From Doryteuthis pealeii (taxonomy: Eukaryota; Mollusca; Cephalopoda; Myopsida; Loliginidae): DNA of 64,000 nt. Position 1 is the first letter of the stretch, and every line of letters begins with the position of its first letter. Under the pieces are notes generated by a model. That model was not told the origin of the DNA and made no database searches. It saw nothing but the letters and a program-made list of their open reading frames with translations. The position numbers were made by a program, and so were the translations under genes. Below, one piece after another: positions 21,066 through 33,154 of this stretch. The stretch spans positions 13,986,241 to 14,050,240 of the forward strand of contig CM042145.1 of assembly GCA_023376005.1 (NCBI GenBank), given 5' to 3'.

Positions 21066-21220
21066 TTATAAAAAAGAAGGTCCACAAATGGATTATGTTT
21101 AAAAAAAACTTGTTTTTAAATTATTATTTTACATGGCAACACATGTTTCAGATCTTCTGATATCTACTTCAAGAGTTAATTAACGACATATTATATATAT
21201 ATATATATATATTTAAGGGA

Positions 21221-21270
<50 letters not shown>

Positions 21271-21357
21271 CTGATGAATGCATAGCATGAAACCAATATG
21301 GTTGTGAATGTTCCTTTGTCACCTAATAAATAGATATGTAAACCTTTATATATTTAT

Positions 21358-21397
<40 letters not shown>

Positions 21398-21443
21398 ATC
21401 CTCATAACTCTCCTTCAGAACATCTTTAAATCATAATCAATTG

Positions 21444-21488
<45 letters not shown>
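21017..21488. repeat. Cluster of five (AT)n microsatellites
   Basis: Runs at about 21017-21066, 21191-21212, 21224-21267, 21359-21393 and 21447-21488. Such arrays are prone to cruciform formation and length polymorphism and can stall sequencing. Confidence 0.9.
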
Positions 21489-21489
<1 letters not shown>

Positions 21490-21544
21490 CAATTGATTAT
21501 GATTTAAGATATCTGCAGGAGAGTTATGAGGATATGCCATATTG
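21388..21544. repeat. Palindrome with an (AT)n centre
   Basis: ATGGCATATCCTCATAACTC, CAGAACATCTTTAAATC and ATAATCAATTGTAATATA on the left are mirrored on the right (ATTACAATTGATTATGATTT, then GAGTTATGAGGATATGCCAT), with about 58-bp arms. The right arm runs into the LINE-2 frame, so the left arm is an inverted duplicate of the LINE end. Confidence 0.85.
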
Positions 21545-21870
21545 ACACAAACACGTGGGAGGTAGATCCAAAAAATAGAGCGGCCTGGCACCTCAACGTT
21601 AAGGAAGGCACAAAGAGGGGTGAGGCAGATAGGAGAGTAGCCTCGACTGAAAAGAGAGCCAGAAAGAGAGAGAAAAGCCAGCAGCCCCAGAAAGCATCAC
21701 AGTTTGTGTGCATTCAGTGTACCAAAGACTGTCACTCGAGAGTTGGCCTATGATGTCACTTGTGCATATGCAGATAAAAATTTATTTTATTTCTTATTTT
21801 ATTTTATTCTATTTTTTTTTTTGGACACTATACCATCGTTCTTAGTGGACGGGAAGGATCCAATAATTAC
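21526..21870 (+). pseudogene. LINE-2 family ORF2 3' end
   Basis: Best-preserved member: RICHIDTNTWEVDPKNRA, then WHLNVKEGTKRGEADRR, then ASQFVCIQCTKDCHSRVGL, the start of a C-x2-C zinc finger. The frame then meets a stop and the shared tail GGACACTATACCATCGTTC. About 75 codons remain, far short of an ORF2, so it is a 5'-truncated relic. Same family as 8884-9255. Confidence 0.8.
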
Positions 21871-22122
21871 AATTGAACATTTATGAAAACTGTCCAGTTT
21901 ATGACTAAGATTATCCATTATTTCATGTCTCTGCCCTTCTCTCACTCTTTACCTGTATTTTTTCACTCTGTCCCTTATCCTTGTTCAGCTTCACTGTCTG
22001 TGTATATTAACTGTGCCTCTGGATATTCTACCAGTGTTGATAGTGAAGATTATCCATTATTTCATGCCTCTGACCTCTGACCTCTGACCCATTGCATGTA
22101 GCTTCTCACTTATTCCCTTATC
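21871..22122. other. No gene recognised
   Basis: Contains a pair of near-identical short blocks (AAGATTATCCATTATTTCAT at 21907 and 22046). No coding support. Confidence 0.4.
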
Positions 22123-22590
22123 CTTGTTGGTTGGTTGGTTGGTTGGATTTTACAGCATGTCAACCCTTCTTGGGTTATTTCATGCTGAAGACGTTTTTGT
22201 TTTATTCATTTTTGTTGGGTATTCAATTTTTTTTACACACAAATTTTTTAGGCACATTTAAAAAAAAACTCATTTTTGATTTATTTAATCCATAGATGGG
22301 ACCCTAACAAGTACTACCCCTCTGGATCAGAATGGACCTGGCAACAATGGCGATGAAAGGGTACTCCACACTCCCCAGAGCTCCTGAATTGGAACCTCAC
22401 CACTAGATGCGGCTTAACATCATACCCAGGACACTAAGATCCTCAGCCACCGCCTTCTAGCACATGTATGATAAAAGGGTTGGGAGTTTGCCATAAAGAC
22501 AATAGGATCAAGACTATCATATAGGTGCTAGGGCTTGATGGCACCAGCCAATTGATCAGAGAAGGTCCCTCCAACCACCTGTCTAACTTA
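22123..22590 (+). repeat. Repeat S, near full length
   Basis: Begins at a (GGTT)n run, then ACAGCATGTCAACCCTTCTT, CCATAGATGGGACCCTAACA, TTGGAACCTCACCACTAGAT, and ends near CCCTCCAACCACCT. About 470 bp. A forward copy of its last part reopens after the second gap (63753). Confidence 0.65.
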
Positions 22591-22840
22591 AGTAAGGGCC
22601 AAAGTGGAGTGTTGCATATCATGGACTGCTCAGTCTCAAGGATTCTGTCCTTAAGCATCAGGGGTTGCTACTCTTGGTCAACAGGTGGCCCTGTAGCAAT
22701 TGTCTGCCCCTGCTGGGATGGACTTGGGTCCAAAATGGTTATATTCCCTTGCCACTAGGATTTTGCAACTAGGTAGCACTGTTTCTCTGAATGTTTGAGA
22801 TGAGGCTTGAAGATTAGTATTATCTGCGTTATTCGGATTA
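22591..22840. repeat. Penelope-like flank
   Basis: 22780-22860 holds the family block (GAGATGAGGCTTGAAGATTA, then TATTGTCCCCATCTTCATTG) that precedes the GIY-YIG frame. The rest is non-coding and recurs at 63820-64000. Confidence 0.5.
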
Positions 22841-22858
22841 TTGTCCCCATCTTCATTG

Positions 22859-23120
22859 TTTTTTGTACAACGTTTTGACAAAGAATACAAAGGTGAAACA
22901 TGCCACCCACTGAAAGTAAGACTAGAAGAACATCGTAAAGCAGTGGTCCGAAGAGAAATAGAAAAGATGGGTATGGCTGACCATATATGGAATGAAAAGG
23001 GAAACCATCTGCCCTTATGGGATGAAGTGAGAATAATAGATAGAGAAGAACATTGGAAGAGAAGACGCCTCAAAGAATCAGCACATATGATAGGCTGTAC
23101 TGGGCTGTTAAGTAGTACTT
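22859..23120 (+). pseudogene. Penelope-like retroelement, GIY-YIG endonuclease fragment
   Basis: The frame reads YKGETCHPLKVRLEEHRKAV, then MADHIWNEKGNHLPLWDEV, then REEHWKRRRLKESAHMIG. This is the C-terminal endonuclease of Penelope-like elements: the second half of the GIY-YIG motif (YKGET), the R-x3-H helix (RLEEHR), the H of ADHIW and the late E of LKES are all present. The N-terminal GIY strand is lost and replaced by the terminal-repeat block. No reverse transcriptase lies upstream, so this is a 3' remnant. The frame then continues into unrelated residues to 23290. Confidence 0.85.
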
Positions 23121-23447
23121 CCAAAGGACTTTTGTTCTATCTGTTTTGTATCTTGTCATGTATGTCATATTCCACATTCTCAGACAATAAAGTCTGTATT
23201 GTTGTTATATTGTACTTCTTTGTTTGGATTTATTTATGTATATATTCACCTACGTTGGAAGGTTACTCTGAGTCTTCTAACATATCATAAGAACCACACA
23301 TTCAATTCTTAAAGCCCCATTGGAAATATTTTACCCCTCTGCAGCGGTGCAGTATCCTAATGCCCCAGCCAATTAGGCCTTTATTGTTGTTAGTCTTCAT
23401 AGTCCATCCATGTAAGACCCATGGAAATTCAATGGGTGCTGGCAACT
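23121..23447. other. Penelope 3' flank, no gene
   Basis: AACAATAAAG-type A-rich tail near 23187, then non-coding sequence to the start of A2. Confidence 0.4.
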
Positions 23448-24823
23448 AAGATTATCAATTATCTCCTACCTTGCTTTTATCTTCTCTTTGTTGCTCATTT
23501 GTGTTTTTATCTAAATGTTTGTAGGGATTACCTCCCTTACCTGCTGACGATTCTGCTATTTGCGCACTAGGGGACACAAAAGGTATATATTTTCCTGACC
23601 TCCCACCAGGCCGGATTAGCATAAAGTTTTTTTAATGTGGAGAACCATGCACATACCAAAGCTCATGCCCAGAGCAAAAAATGACTCATCCTATTGTGAT
23701 TGTCTAGCAGTTATTCTGTGGTATGTAGGTTGTAGGTAATTTTTATGTGAAATGTAACATTAAAGAAACAAGCAAAACAGTACAAGTAATAAACAAAGAA
23801 GTTTGAGCCTTAACAGAATTGTCCTTTATATGTGCATTATAAATTGTATCAAATGAACAACAAGTTACAAAGATGTGATTTAGTTAGTAAATTTTCCTTT
23901 TTACAAATTCTTTTTAGTGTTAAAGCTTACTTGTATTTGTTCACCCGGTTCGAGGAGGATTGGTATTCATGATTTGCCTGTTCGCTGGCCACTGCTTTTT
24001 GGCTCATTCTGCTGCTATCTCCCTTCTCCCTCCTCCGAATATCTGTTAGTTTGGGGGAGTTTTGAATTTTGGCGTTGGTCAGTCTGGCTTTGTCTATTTT
24101 TAGAATACGGTCCCTTTTTCTTTGTTCCATAAACCTGGTCTAACAAGAATCTACAGCTCATGAACCATTACAATTCTGGGGAAGGAATAAGGATATCTTG
24201 TATCTTCTATTATTTGTCCTCTCAGATATGAATTCTTTCAACCTTATTGGGGATCTGGTCCATTGGTGTCAGTCGAATATGAATGCCAAAAGTACTGGGT
24301 GCGACACATGATTGCTGTGTCCAATCACAGAAAGGCTTTCCCTCACTTAACTCCTTATATATATTTACCAACCCCTCCACATGAGCAAGATGCGACACAC
24401 AGTCCATTTCTTAAGTGGATTTTAACAGGTTTGAATTCAGAGTTTTCCATCTCCTAGACTGGTTGCATAACCAAAGTTAAAGAGCCCAGTCTGCCCTACT
24501 ATTTACCCATAGCTGGAGGGAGAATAGTTAACTTAACTCCATATATAGAAGCATATTTTATTGACCCTCAGGCACTAGGCAATAAACCCGGCCCTTACCC
24601 CTTTTAAGCATAAGGGTAGGTGCTGCCTGGGGGTACGGCCTGCTGGGACCACTCAAGTTACTTTACCTTACTCACTGGATCAGAAACTGAGGACTCTGTG
24701 CCAGGTAAGTAATTACCTTCATGTACGGGGTGGCAAGAGGTTTTGTGTTTTAGGTTTAAAAGGTGGGCTGGTTATTTGTGGTGTGTGTTCTTTGGGTTTG
24801 CTTTTAACCCCATCATATGGTCA

Positions 24824-25127
24824 TGCTGAAAAGAAAGGAATTCAAAGAAAGAAAAAGAAAGAGACAAAGACAGAAGATGGTTTTATGATTTAGACTTTAT
24901 TCACCGGTCGTAGCCACCATGTGTCAAGGAAATATCTCCCTGGCCAGTAGTAGTGTCTAGACACAGTTAAGGCCTAAACTCGAATGACTGAGAGATTCTG
25001 TTGGGGGTCGGAAGTGGGTCTTTTTTCCTGCACATACTCGGAGGGTTCTTTCGGTGAAGGCTCATGGGAGTTGTTTTTTTTTTTAAATCTTTAATTATTA
25101 TTTTATTTTAATTTTAATCCCCACACA
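24824..25127 (-). repeat. LTR-like repeat (A2 copy of 1786-2088)
   Basis: Same TG...CA limits. Slightly different sequence (for example GACCCACTTCCGACCCC on the minus strand). Confidence 0.6.
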
Positions 25128-25279
25128 TGTCTGCTAATGACCACTAGGGAGAGTGGTCAAAGTAGCTTATAAAAGACTGTGGCAAAGTGAAACATTCTCT
25201 TTTTTCAACCTCGATAATACCTTGAAACAGGTTTTGTGCCCCCAACAAGCTCATGTCGCATGGCACACAGTATCATTTC

Positions 25280-25619
25280 CAGAGATGCTGATAGGTACTT
25301 GTCTTGCATCTTTGACGCATAAAAATCTAAAAGGACGCAGTAAAATCATGTCCATGTATCCCAGTGTTTTTCTTTTTTCTTCCCTCACCATTTCAAGCTA
25401 ACTGTAAATACATTTCAATAGTTTCTTAGAAAAGAATCACACAGGATAGGTTACAAGGTAGGAGTTAGACGGCTTTTGTTGTTTCCCTAGATCATAAATG
25501 AAAACCCTACAATCTATTAAGAAACTTTAGTTGGGACCCATAAATTTTCCTGGGGCCTAATTCACAGCAAATATGTGCGTCCTAGGATGCACTAAATCAA
25601 AAAGCTATCAGCATCACTG
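25280..25619 (+). mobile_element. MITE-like repeat Y (A2 copy)
   Basis: Ends CAGAGATGCTGATAG and CTATCAGCATCACTG. The left end is closer to a perfect inverted repeat than in A1. Confidence 0.5.
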
Positions 25620-25758
25620 ATTTTTTAGATATGCAAGTCTTTATTCAAAACTTATATTTCTCTTACATGGACTAAAGATGCTGCAACCTATACACAAGGA
25701 CATTTCTTTATTCAACACTCAGTAACACTGACAGTAGTAGGATTGGGGTACTTACTAC

Positions 25759-26073
25759 TGTGGGGATTAAAAAAATACGAAAATAAAAATAAAATAAAAA
25801 AACAACTCCCATGGGGCCTTGACCGGAAGAACCCCTTTGCAACCCTTTGCGCATGTCCGACAAAAAGGACTGACTCCCTACTCCAAAAAGGATACCTCGG
25901 TCATTTGAATCTAGGCCGCAACAGAGGGTAGTCGTTTTCCTAGCCAAGGGACATATCCCCTTGGCTACAGCCGACTATGCCCCGTTCAATAAAGCCTAAG
26001 TTGTAAAACTACCTCTTGACTTTGTCTCTTTCCTTTCTCGTGCCTTTTTGTTCCTAAATTCCATTTCAGCTCA
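25759..26073 (+). repeat. LTR-like repeat (A2 copy of 2743-3061)
   Basis: Begins TGTGGGGATTAAAA and ends TTTCAGCTCA, with the ATAAAGCCTAAG signal inside. Confidence 0.6.
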
Positions 26074-26739
26074 CCAGCCCAGAAGAACCAAGAACCAGCT
26101 TTTATTGGGGACAGGACATCAGCACAAACGAATCATAAAATAGCCCCATATTACTCAGAAAAATCCCCAAATGGGTTAGAAGAGTCTCCTTAGACTTAGT
26201 CGGCAACCCATCTAAGTCAAGGAAAGACCGACACAAAACCTCTGCTGTATAGCGGCTTTGCCTCGTCCCAAGGAAAGGCTAGGGGAGTAAACCCCGAAAA
26301 TAAATCAGGAGCTGGAGTCCCTAAAGTGGTGTGACACTGAAATTCAGTGCTACCCAGCAACTCCTGTGACGCTACCGCTGCCAAACTGTATTGGTTCTTT
26401 ACCTTTCCTTTGGATCACAGTGGCAGTGTGGAGAGGGGGGATTTGCTGCTTGGGCAACAACTCATCCTCCATATGAACCCACCCAGGCTACGTAGTTTTT
26501 TATTAAAAACGAAGAAAAATTTGGACACTACACCATCGTCTCTCATAGACAGAAGAATGCCAACCAACCAACCAACCAACCATGTATATCAAGGACTCAA
26601 CAAATTTCTAAAGATTCTTTGAATCTTTATTATAACAATCATTTACTTCCACCAGTGTCTTTGGGATAAATGTCCCATATCAATATAATACCAGTATACT
26701 ACACTATCTAACACAAATAATTTTCAGATCTATTTGACC

Positions 26740-27365
26740 CATAGATAGGACCCTAACAGGTACTACCACTCCAAGTTTGGTTTGGTTTGGTTTGTTTTAT
26801 GGCATATCAACCTTGGTGGGTCATTTAATGCCGACAAAATTTTGAAAGATTGTAGCGATAGTTTGGAATAAATTTTTATAAACTCACCTTTTTGTAAACA
26901 AATTTTCTATTTAACCCATAGATGGGACTCTAACAAGTACTACCACTCTGGGTCAAAGTGGACCAGGGAGCAATGGTGATGAAGGGGTGCTCCACATTCT
27001 CTAGACCTCCAGAACTGGAACCTCACCATCAGTTAGAGTTTAGCGTCACACCCAGGACATGAAGACCCTCAGTCACCACTTTCTAGCACCCATATGATAA
27101 AAAGGGTTGGGGTTTGCAATAGGGCTGGGACAATCATATAGGTGCTAGGGCTTGACGTAACCAACCGATTGATCAGAGGGGGGCCTCTCCAACCATTCCA
27201 GGTCAGAGGGGACCTAGGAGTAATGGCAATGAAGAAGTATTCTATACTCCCCAGATCTTTAGAACTAGAGCCTCACAATCAGATGCAGTTTAGTGTCATA
27301 CAAAGGACACCCTTTTTTTGGTGGGGTGGGGTCTTACCCCTCAGCTGGGAATACAGTCAGTGTAA
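26740..27365 (+). repeat. Repeat S nested in S (A2 copy)
   Basis: Same nested arrangement as 3690-4345: outer S, inserted S from about 26790 to 27205, outer S again. Confidence 0.6.
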
Positions 27366-27385
27366 TCTAAGCCCCACCGACATGG

Positions 27386-27451
27386 AGACTGTTTAGCTCA
27401 GTTGGTAGAGCACTCACCTAGGAATCACAAGGTTCTGGGTTTTATACCAGT
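27386..27451 (+). repeat. tRNA-like sequence (A2 copy)
   Basis: Identical D-arm (TAGCTCAGTTGGTAGAGC) and CTAGGAA loop, with the same degenerate T-arm. GACTG can still face CAGTC. Confidence 0.5.
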
Positions 27452-27623
27452 CCCTGCCAACTCAGCGTATGAGTAGCACAGCTTGGGTAATCTGATCTGT
27501 GCAGTAAAATGTGTAACTGATGGGAGGGTGGTGCTCAACCTCAGTAAAAACAAGCTCCCTGGAATAGAGCTAGTGAAAAGGGGATATACTCTCTTGTTGT
27601 ACGGCTGATACCAACAACTTCAT

Positions 27624-27709
27624 TTGAAAGTTTAGTAAAAAACTTTTGAATGTATAATGTTTGCAATACATTCAAAAGTTGTTGTTTTTTTGTTTTACTA
27701 AACTTTCAA
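27624..27709. repeat. Short foldback hairpin (A2 copy)
   Basis: Same arms as 4596-4682, with a different poly-T length in the right arm. Confidence 0.65.
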
Positions 27710-28077
27710 TTATCTAACTTAAAAACTTTTATGTTAATGTAAAATCAAGGGCATATTACAAGAAATAGAAATTGATTACACCCTGTCATTCCAGTGGGTC
27801 TAAAATTGACCATATGGTGAAAGAAAGGAAACTAAAGAGGTTGTTTCAATTAATTTCCACAATGATGTATGTTGACACCATATAAATTTTTGGGTATCTG
27901 TTGAAGAGCGATGTGTAACAAGCTAATTTGGGAGGACATTGATTGATCCTGAGTTCAGCTCTCAATGGCTCACTAACTACTGTCCTTGTGTCAGACTAAG
28001 AAAAAACTGATTTACACATCTCAGACTATTGTCATCATCTTGGTGGTTATATTCATTGTATTTCAACCCCCTCATTT

Positions 28078-28432
28078 TGTCAGGTAAGAGTGTAACACTG
28101 GACCCTGACAAGAGAACAGTAGCCGTCCTTGGTACATACAAAATCTTGAATTTTTAAATTAAATTTGTAGCATAGGATTTTAGGGTAGTATTGCTTTAAA
28201 CACTCAAAATATATTTTGCATTCCAAACACTGAATTATCTCCCTTGCTTCATATTTTGATCACTACTACCATGTAAGTATGGCCATCAAAATGAGGCATA
28301 CATTAAAAAAAAAAAAAAACTAATTTATAAAATTTAAAATCTTGCATTAGATTCAAAATTAATTTTATAAAGTATGGACATGCCTCATCCAAGTAGCCTA
28401 ACTTTTCTTTTTGTGTGTGTGTGTGTGTGGAT
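28078..28432 (+). repeat. Dispersed repeat W (A2 copy)
   Basis: Equivalent of 5050-5410. The (GT)n run at 28413-28429 is shorter than in A1. Confidence 0.65.
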
Positions 28433-28508
28433 CCTCAAGAAATGCATTCTAGGGTTGAATTGCTTTAAACATCCAAAAAATATTTTGCATTCCAAACTCA
28501 GAATTATC

Positions 28509-29670
28509 TTGACTCCTCAAGCATTTCTACCAGTGCTGCCTCCACAACATCCACTGGAGCAGGGATCACCAAACTTTTTGAACTGTGGGCTAGATAATTG
28601 AAAAAATAACAAGCGTAGGCCACATTATTATTGTATTCAATACTTGCTAGCCAGAACAAAAGCTCTGAGAAAAAGATGTAAAACAAAATTTATCTTACCA
28701 TGTTATATTTATGGATGAGTGGCATAAGATGCACAATAAACAAATTTAACCAACATATTTATTTTCAAAACATTATCAAAGAATACAACATTAGCAGAAA
28801 GGTTTAGTGGAATTGCTACATCCAATCAAGCGAATTGCTTTCAAATGTTTATCAGTCAATTTCATTCGATAGGTTGATTTCACATATTTCAATTTTGAAA
28901 AGGCTTGCTCGCATAATGCGTATCAAGGGAAATGCTCATATGTACAAAATGTTGTAACCTACCTACAGTAGTCAAGTCCATGAAGATGTAGTAAGCTTAA
29001 CATGATATTTAAATTTAAATGGTATCAGAACATCTCACGGTCCATACGTTTTAACAAATAAATTCAAGTACTGTCGGCGGGCCTGATAAAATGCCTTCAC
29101 GGGTCAGATCCACTCCGCGGGCCGTAGTTTGGTGACCTCTGCACTGGAGTGACTTTGTCACTAATATTGAAGTCCTTGAACAGATGAAGATCACCAGCCT
29201 CAAGACAATGCTATTAAAATCCCAGCTACGCTGGGCAGGACACATCTCCAGGATGAGGAATCGTTGCTTGCTCAAGATCACATTCTGTGGTAAACTCTCT
29301 ACTGGTCATCGTGACAGAGGGGCACCAAAGAAGCGATGCATGGACTGCTTGAAAAAATCCCCTGGTGCCTACCACATCAACCATTGTTCCACCCTAGTCG
29401 AGAACCGTGATGCCTTGCATGATGTCTCCTCCATTAAAAACACCTGCATGTCTATTCTCAAGGACAAAAGACATACAAGTAAGACCCATAAGACAATGCC
29501 ATCAAATTCTGACCAGACCAGCTGCTGCTGATGCAAACATTTCTGCCAGTCCTGCATAGGCATTATCAACCACAAACATGCCTGCAGTCAATACAAACCA
29601 CCCCCTTAATCTTCGGTCATGAAGCCAAGCCATGATGATGATAATGATGGTGATGATGATGATTTCAACT
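28509..29670 (+). pseudogene. LINE ORF2 3' end (A2 copy)
   Basis: Better preserved than in A1: LLKSQLRWAGHISRM is intact, where A1 has CWAEHIS and a deletion, followed by GHRDRGAPKKRCMDCLKKSP. The RWAGH motif is a signature of this LINE region. It is still interrupted by the hAT-like insert and stops, and it ends in the same TCGGTCATGAAGCCAAGCC tail with (GATGAT)n. Confidence 0.85.
28560..29141. mobile_element. hAT-like element (A2 copy), 582 bp
   Basis: Flanked by CACTGGAG at 28552-28559 and 29142-29149. It lacks 52 bp present in A1 (between TTTAGTG and GAATTGCTAC). Ends are identical in layout to 5535-6168. Confidence 0.93.
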
Positions 29671-29775
29671 GCTGTACCCTGACCTTCTCCAGGTGTCTTT
29701 CTAGGTAAACTTTAGGGAATTTTGAATTATTCAATTAACGGCAGTAAACTGTTCGCATTCTACAGTCCATGCTTG

Positions 29776-30060
29776 TTTTGTTTTGTTTTACGGCATTTCA
29801 ACCTTGGTGGGTTATTTAATGCCGACAAAGTTTTGAAATAAATTCATGCTTAATAGATACTCAATTTTTATTTTTTAGAAACACATTTTTCTATTTAACC
29901 CATAGATGGGACCCTAACAGATACAACTACTCCGGGTCAGAGTGGACCTGGGAGCAATGGTGATGAAAGGGTGTTCCACAATCTCCGAGCTCCAGAACTG
30001 GAACTTCACCATCAGATAGAGTTTAATGTCATTCCCAGGACAACTGTCCATGCGTTGGGA
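29776..30060 (+). repeat. Repeat S, truncated (A2 copy)
   Basis: Equivalent of 6815-7085, ending at CCCAGGACAACTGTCC. Confidence 0.6.
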
Positions 30061-30573
30061 TATTTCAATCTATATATTAATACTAGTGTTCCTTAATCTT
30101 CTGACCGTTATCATGTTGCAACACCCTCTGGTTAAAAATGAGACCATCCAAATCATCATTATCTGGTGTTGCTTATCCACCGAATTCTTATTTCTTATGA
30201 GTGTCTTCACCTCAGCTAAATAATGGACCATTCTGTTTTTATTATAAAGAAAGAAAGGACATGCTACACAGAAAAAATATAAGAAGAATGAAAGAAAGAG
30301 TAAGAGAAAGATAGAGAGAGGGAGTGAGAATGTGAAAATAATAACACTAATCTGTTTCAATCAAGTATAATGAAAAGAGGAAAAGAAGGAAAGAAAGAAA
30401 AAAAGAGTGAGAGAGATAGCTAAATCAAGATAGATATATTTTTTTACATATTGAACTATTTAGCAATAGTTCTTAAGTAAACATATCAAACATTGTAATA
30501 ATTAAATTATCATACTGTGGTATATCCACAGATCCTGCTAGTATCAATTAATTTGCCTTACTTATTTCACTCT

Positions 30574-30950
30574 CTACACATTGTGGACTGCTATACTCAC
30601 AACATACACTCCAGCCTTCTTCAGGAGACTTTTGTTGTACTCAGTACTCGGGAGCCGTGGATAGAATAAAGGGTTAGGTTCAAAGTTCTGTGATGGCTCT
30701 CGATTACGACAAGAAGGTTCTCGAGTTCGAAAAGGCTCCTGAGTCTGATAAGAAATACCTGAAGAAGGACACATCGGCCAAAACGTTGTACAGATAACTA
30801 TAAAGATGATGACAATAGTCTGAATAACCCAAATGATACTAATTATCAAGCCTCATCTCAAAAGTTCAGAGAAATAGTATAGAAATGTTGTGCATATAAA
30901 AATAAAGATGAGGACAACAGTCCAAAAAATTTAAATAATACAATGGTCTG
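30574..30950. repeat. Penelope-like terminal repeat with empty Helitron site
   Basis: Equivalent of 7646-7969 plus 8611-8660. The sequence runs TTGTGCATA|TAAAAATAAAG without interruption at 30896/30897. This is the unoccupied target of the A1 Helitron. Confidence 0.8.
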
Positions 30951-31149
30951 CTAATCTAGCTTGTTAACTATTACACCATGTGAGGGGTCCATTGAAGCTA
31001 CTGAAACAGTCAATCTATGGTTGGTAGTAGTAATATTAATATATTAACTGCTTGTGGCGAAAGAGGAGAAAATCACCTGCCTCGAAAAAAGGATTTGTGC
31101 CCAATGTATGATCTGCTGAATGAAAGAAAAAAAAAAAAACAAAAAAAAA

Positions 31150-31528
31150 CACACATACTTACCAGTTTATTGTTGTTGGCACCTTTCTGTCCACTAAGAA
31201 CGATGGAGTAGTGTCCAAAAAAAAATAAATAAAAATTATCTGTATCTGCGCAAGTGGCCTGTGCAGGCCTTATCCTTGAGTGACAGCCTTTGGTGCACTG
31301 ACTGCATACAAACTGTGATGCTTTTTGGGGCTACTGTTTTCTCTCCCTCTTTCTGGCTCTCTTTGCTGTCGGGACTACTCTCCTCTCCACCTAATTCCTT
31401 GCTTGAGGTGCCAGACCACTCGATTTACTGCATCTAACTCCCACGTGTTTGTGTTAATGTGGCAGATCCTCGGATCTCTCCCGCAGACACCTTTAAAGCG
31501 TAGGCATGGTCTACCTACTGATTGGGAG
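31150..31528 (-). pseudogene. LINE-2 family ORF2 3' end (A2 copy)
   Basis: The minus strand reads SVGRPCLRFKGVCGRDPRIC, then NTNTWELDAVNRVVWHLKQ, then frameshifts before the zinc-finger part. Same limits as 8884-9255. Confidence 0.75.
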
Positions 31529-31747
31529 CCTTTTACTAATTCACCATTTGTTTTTTTTTTAACCACTTTAACTATAACTCAATGTAGGTGAATTTTTGTA
31601 TCCTCTCTGACTGTCATGACCCATGAAAAACTTTGTCTCCTCAAAAAAAGCTTTTGCTTTTTTTTAATGGCTGACAGTGTATTTTTTGGCCCATGAGCGA
31701 GCATAGGTCACATGGTGTAGATTAGAAAGTTGAAATTTTTATCCCTT

Positions 31748-31935
31748 TTTTTTTTTTTGGATGTTGGAATTTTATTTTTATCCCCCCCCTCCCTTTTTTT
31801 TTTTTTTAATTATTTATGTTGGAAATTTACCCCCCCCCCCTCTTTTGATGTTGGAATTTTATTTTTACCTCCCTCTTCTTCTTTTGATGTTGGAATTTTT
31901 ACCCCTTTTTCTTTTGATGTTGGACTTTTGACGTT
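31748..31935 (+). repeat. Degenerate minisatellite (A2 copy)
   Basis: GATGTTGGAATTTT units. Poly-C and poly-T lengths differ from 9465-9650. Confidence 0.7.
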
Positions 31936-31959
31936 TGACTTGTGATTCTGAATTTTTTA

Positions 31960-32265
31960 CTTCATTTTTTCCCTTGACCTGGCTTCATGCTCTGTGTCCA
32001 GTAGGACTTTGTTTCTGGACTGGTTAGTAAAATAAATTGCGTGATCCCAGGGAGCCATCCCCCAAGTAGCAACTACGCCCTCATCTAAAAGGGGTAGGGC
32101 CAGGTTTATTGCTTGGTACCTGAGGCACCCCAAAACGTGAATACTTAGGGATCATACACTTTTTGCACTGGCTACTGTATGAGCTTCGGTTTGTGCGTGG
32201 CTCCCCACATTAAAACGTCCTTTGTGTGAATTCGGCCTGGTGGGAGGTCAGGAAAATAAACTTTC
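31960..32265 (-). repeat. Dispersed repeat X (A2 copy)
   Basis: Equivalent of 9690-9990 with a few single-base differences. Confidence 0.55.
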
Positions 32266-32500
32266 CCTTTAGATTTGCGATATGGACTTCTTTACAGACA
32301 TTAATGTTGGCACACTTATTAACAGACACATTGCGGTTAAATCGAACTTAACGGACCTGAATTCTACCATCATATGTCACCTCGCCAAAAGAAAAAAAAA
32401 AATACCAAAAATCACGGAATTAACCGAATTTAATGAAATTTTCAGTGTTGATATATTAATGAATAAAAGATATAATGCACCAGTTATTTCATTTAAAAAC

Positions 32501-32608
32501 TTTTACATTTTTTCAGGTCAGTTAACTTTGAGCCATGTATCTTTGAGAATCTGTGTTACGCCTCAAAAATATGTGGTTCAAAGTTAACTGACCTGAAAAA
32601 ATGTAAAA
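32501..32608. repeat. Perfect-arm hairpin (A2 copy)
   Basis: Arms TTTTACATTTTTTCAGGTCA... and its reverse complement at the right, as at 10215-10320. Confidence 0.85.
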
Positions 32609-33154
32609 TTTGCTTCAAATGAATCCCCAGAAAAATTAATGGGCCCCAACTAAAGTTTCTTAATAAATTGTAGGGTTTTTATTTATGATCTGGGGAAACA
32701 ACTAAAGCCATCTAACCCCTACTGTTTAACCTATCCTGTGTAATTCATTTCTAAGAAACTATTGAAGTGTATTTACAGTTAGCTTGAAATTGTGAGGGAA
32801 GAAAAAAGAAAGACACTGAGATGCACAGGTACAATTTTACTGTGTCCTTTTAGATATTTGTGTGTCAGAGACGCAGGATGCATGCCTATCAGCATCTCTG
32901 ACGTTGTATGTGCAGCTAATTTAAAACTGCTACTTTACCTAATATATTTCTGACCAATTATTATTCCAGATTGAAGATCAGTTTCATATTGTACACTTTG
33001 AACGAACAGGCCTTAAAAAAAAAAAAAAAAAGTAGACGGAGAAAACAAGTTATTTTTTTCTCCCATATTTAGATGCATTTGGTGGAATATTTTTCAAAGC
33101 ATCCTTGTTATTTGGGATGCCCTAGGGAAGCTGGATTTCTGAGCAGTTTTCTGT

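Noticed and set aside
21017..21488. CRISPR-like array of regularly spaced repeats
   Set aside because: The repeats are simple (AT)n runs with irregular spacing in an animal genome. There are no cas genes or conserved direct repeats.
22678..23124. 148-codon open frame on the minus strand
   Set aside because: It is the antisense shadow of the Penelope GIY-YIG frame, which has clear conserved residues on the plus strand.
32282..32587. 101-codon frame over the hairpin region
   Set aside because: It runs through the perfect hairpin and differs in frame in A1 (10012 onward), with no recognisable domain.
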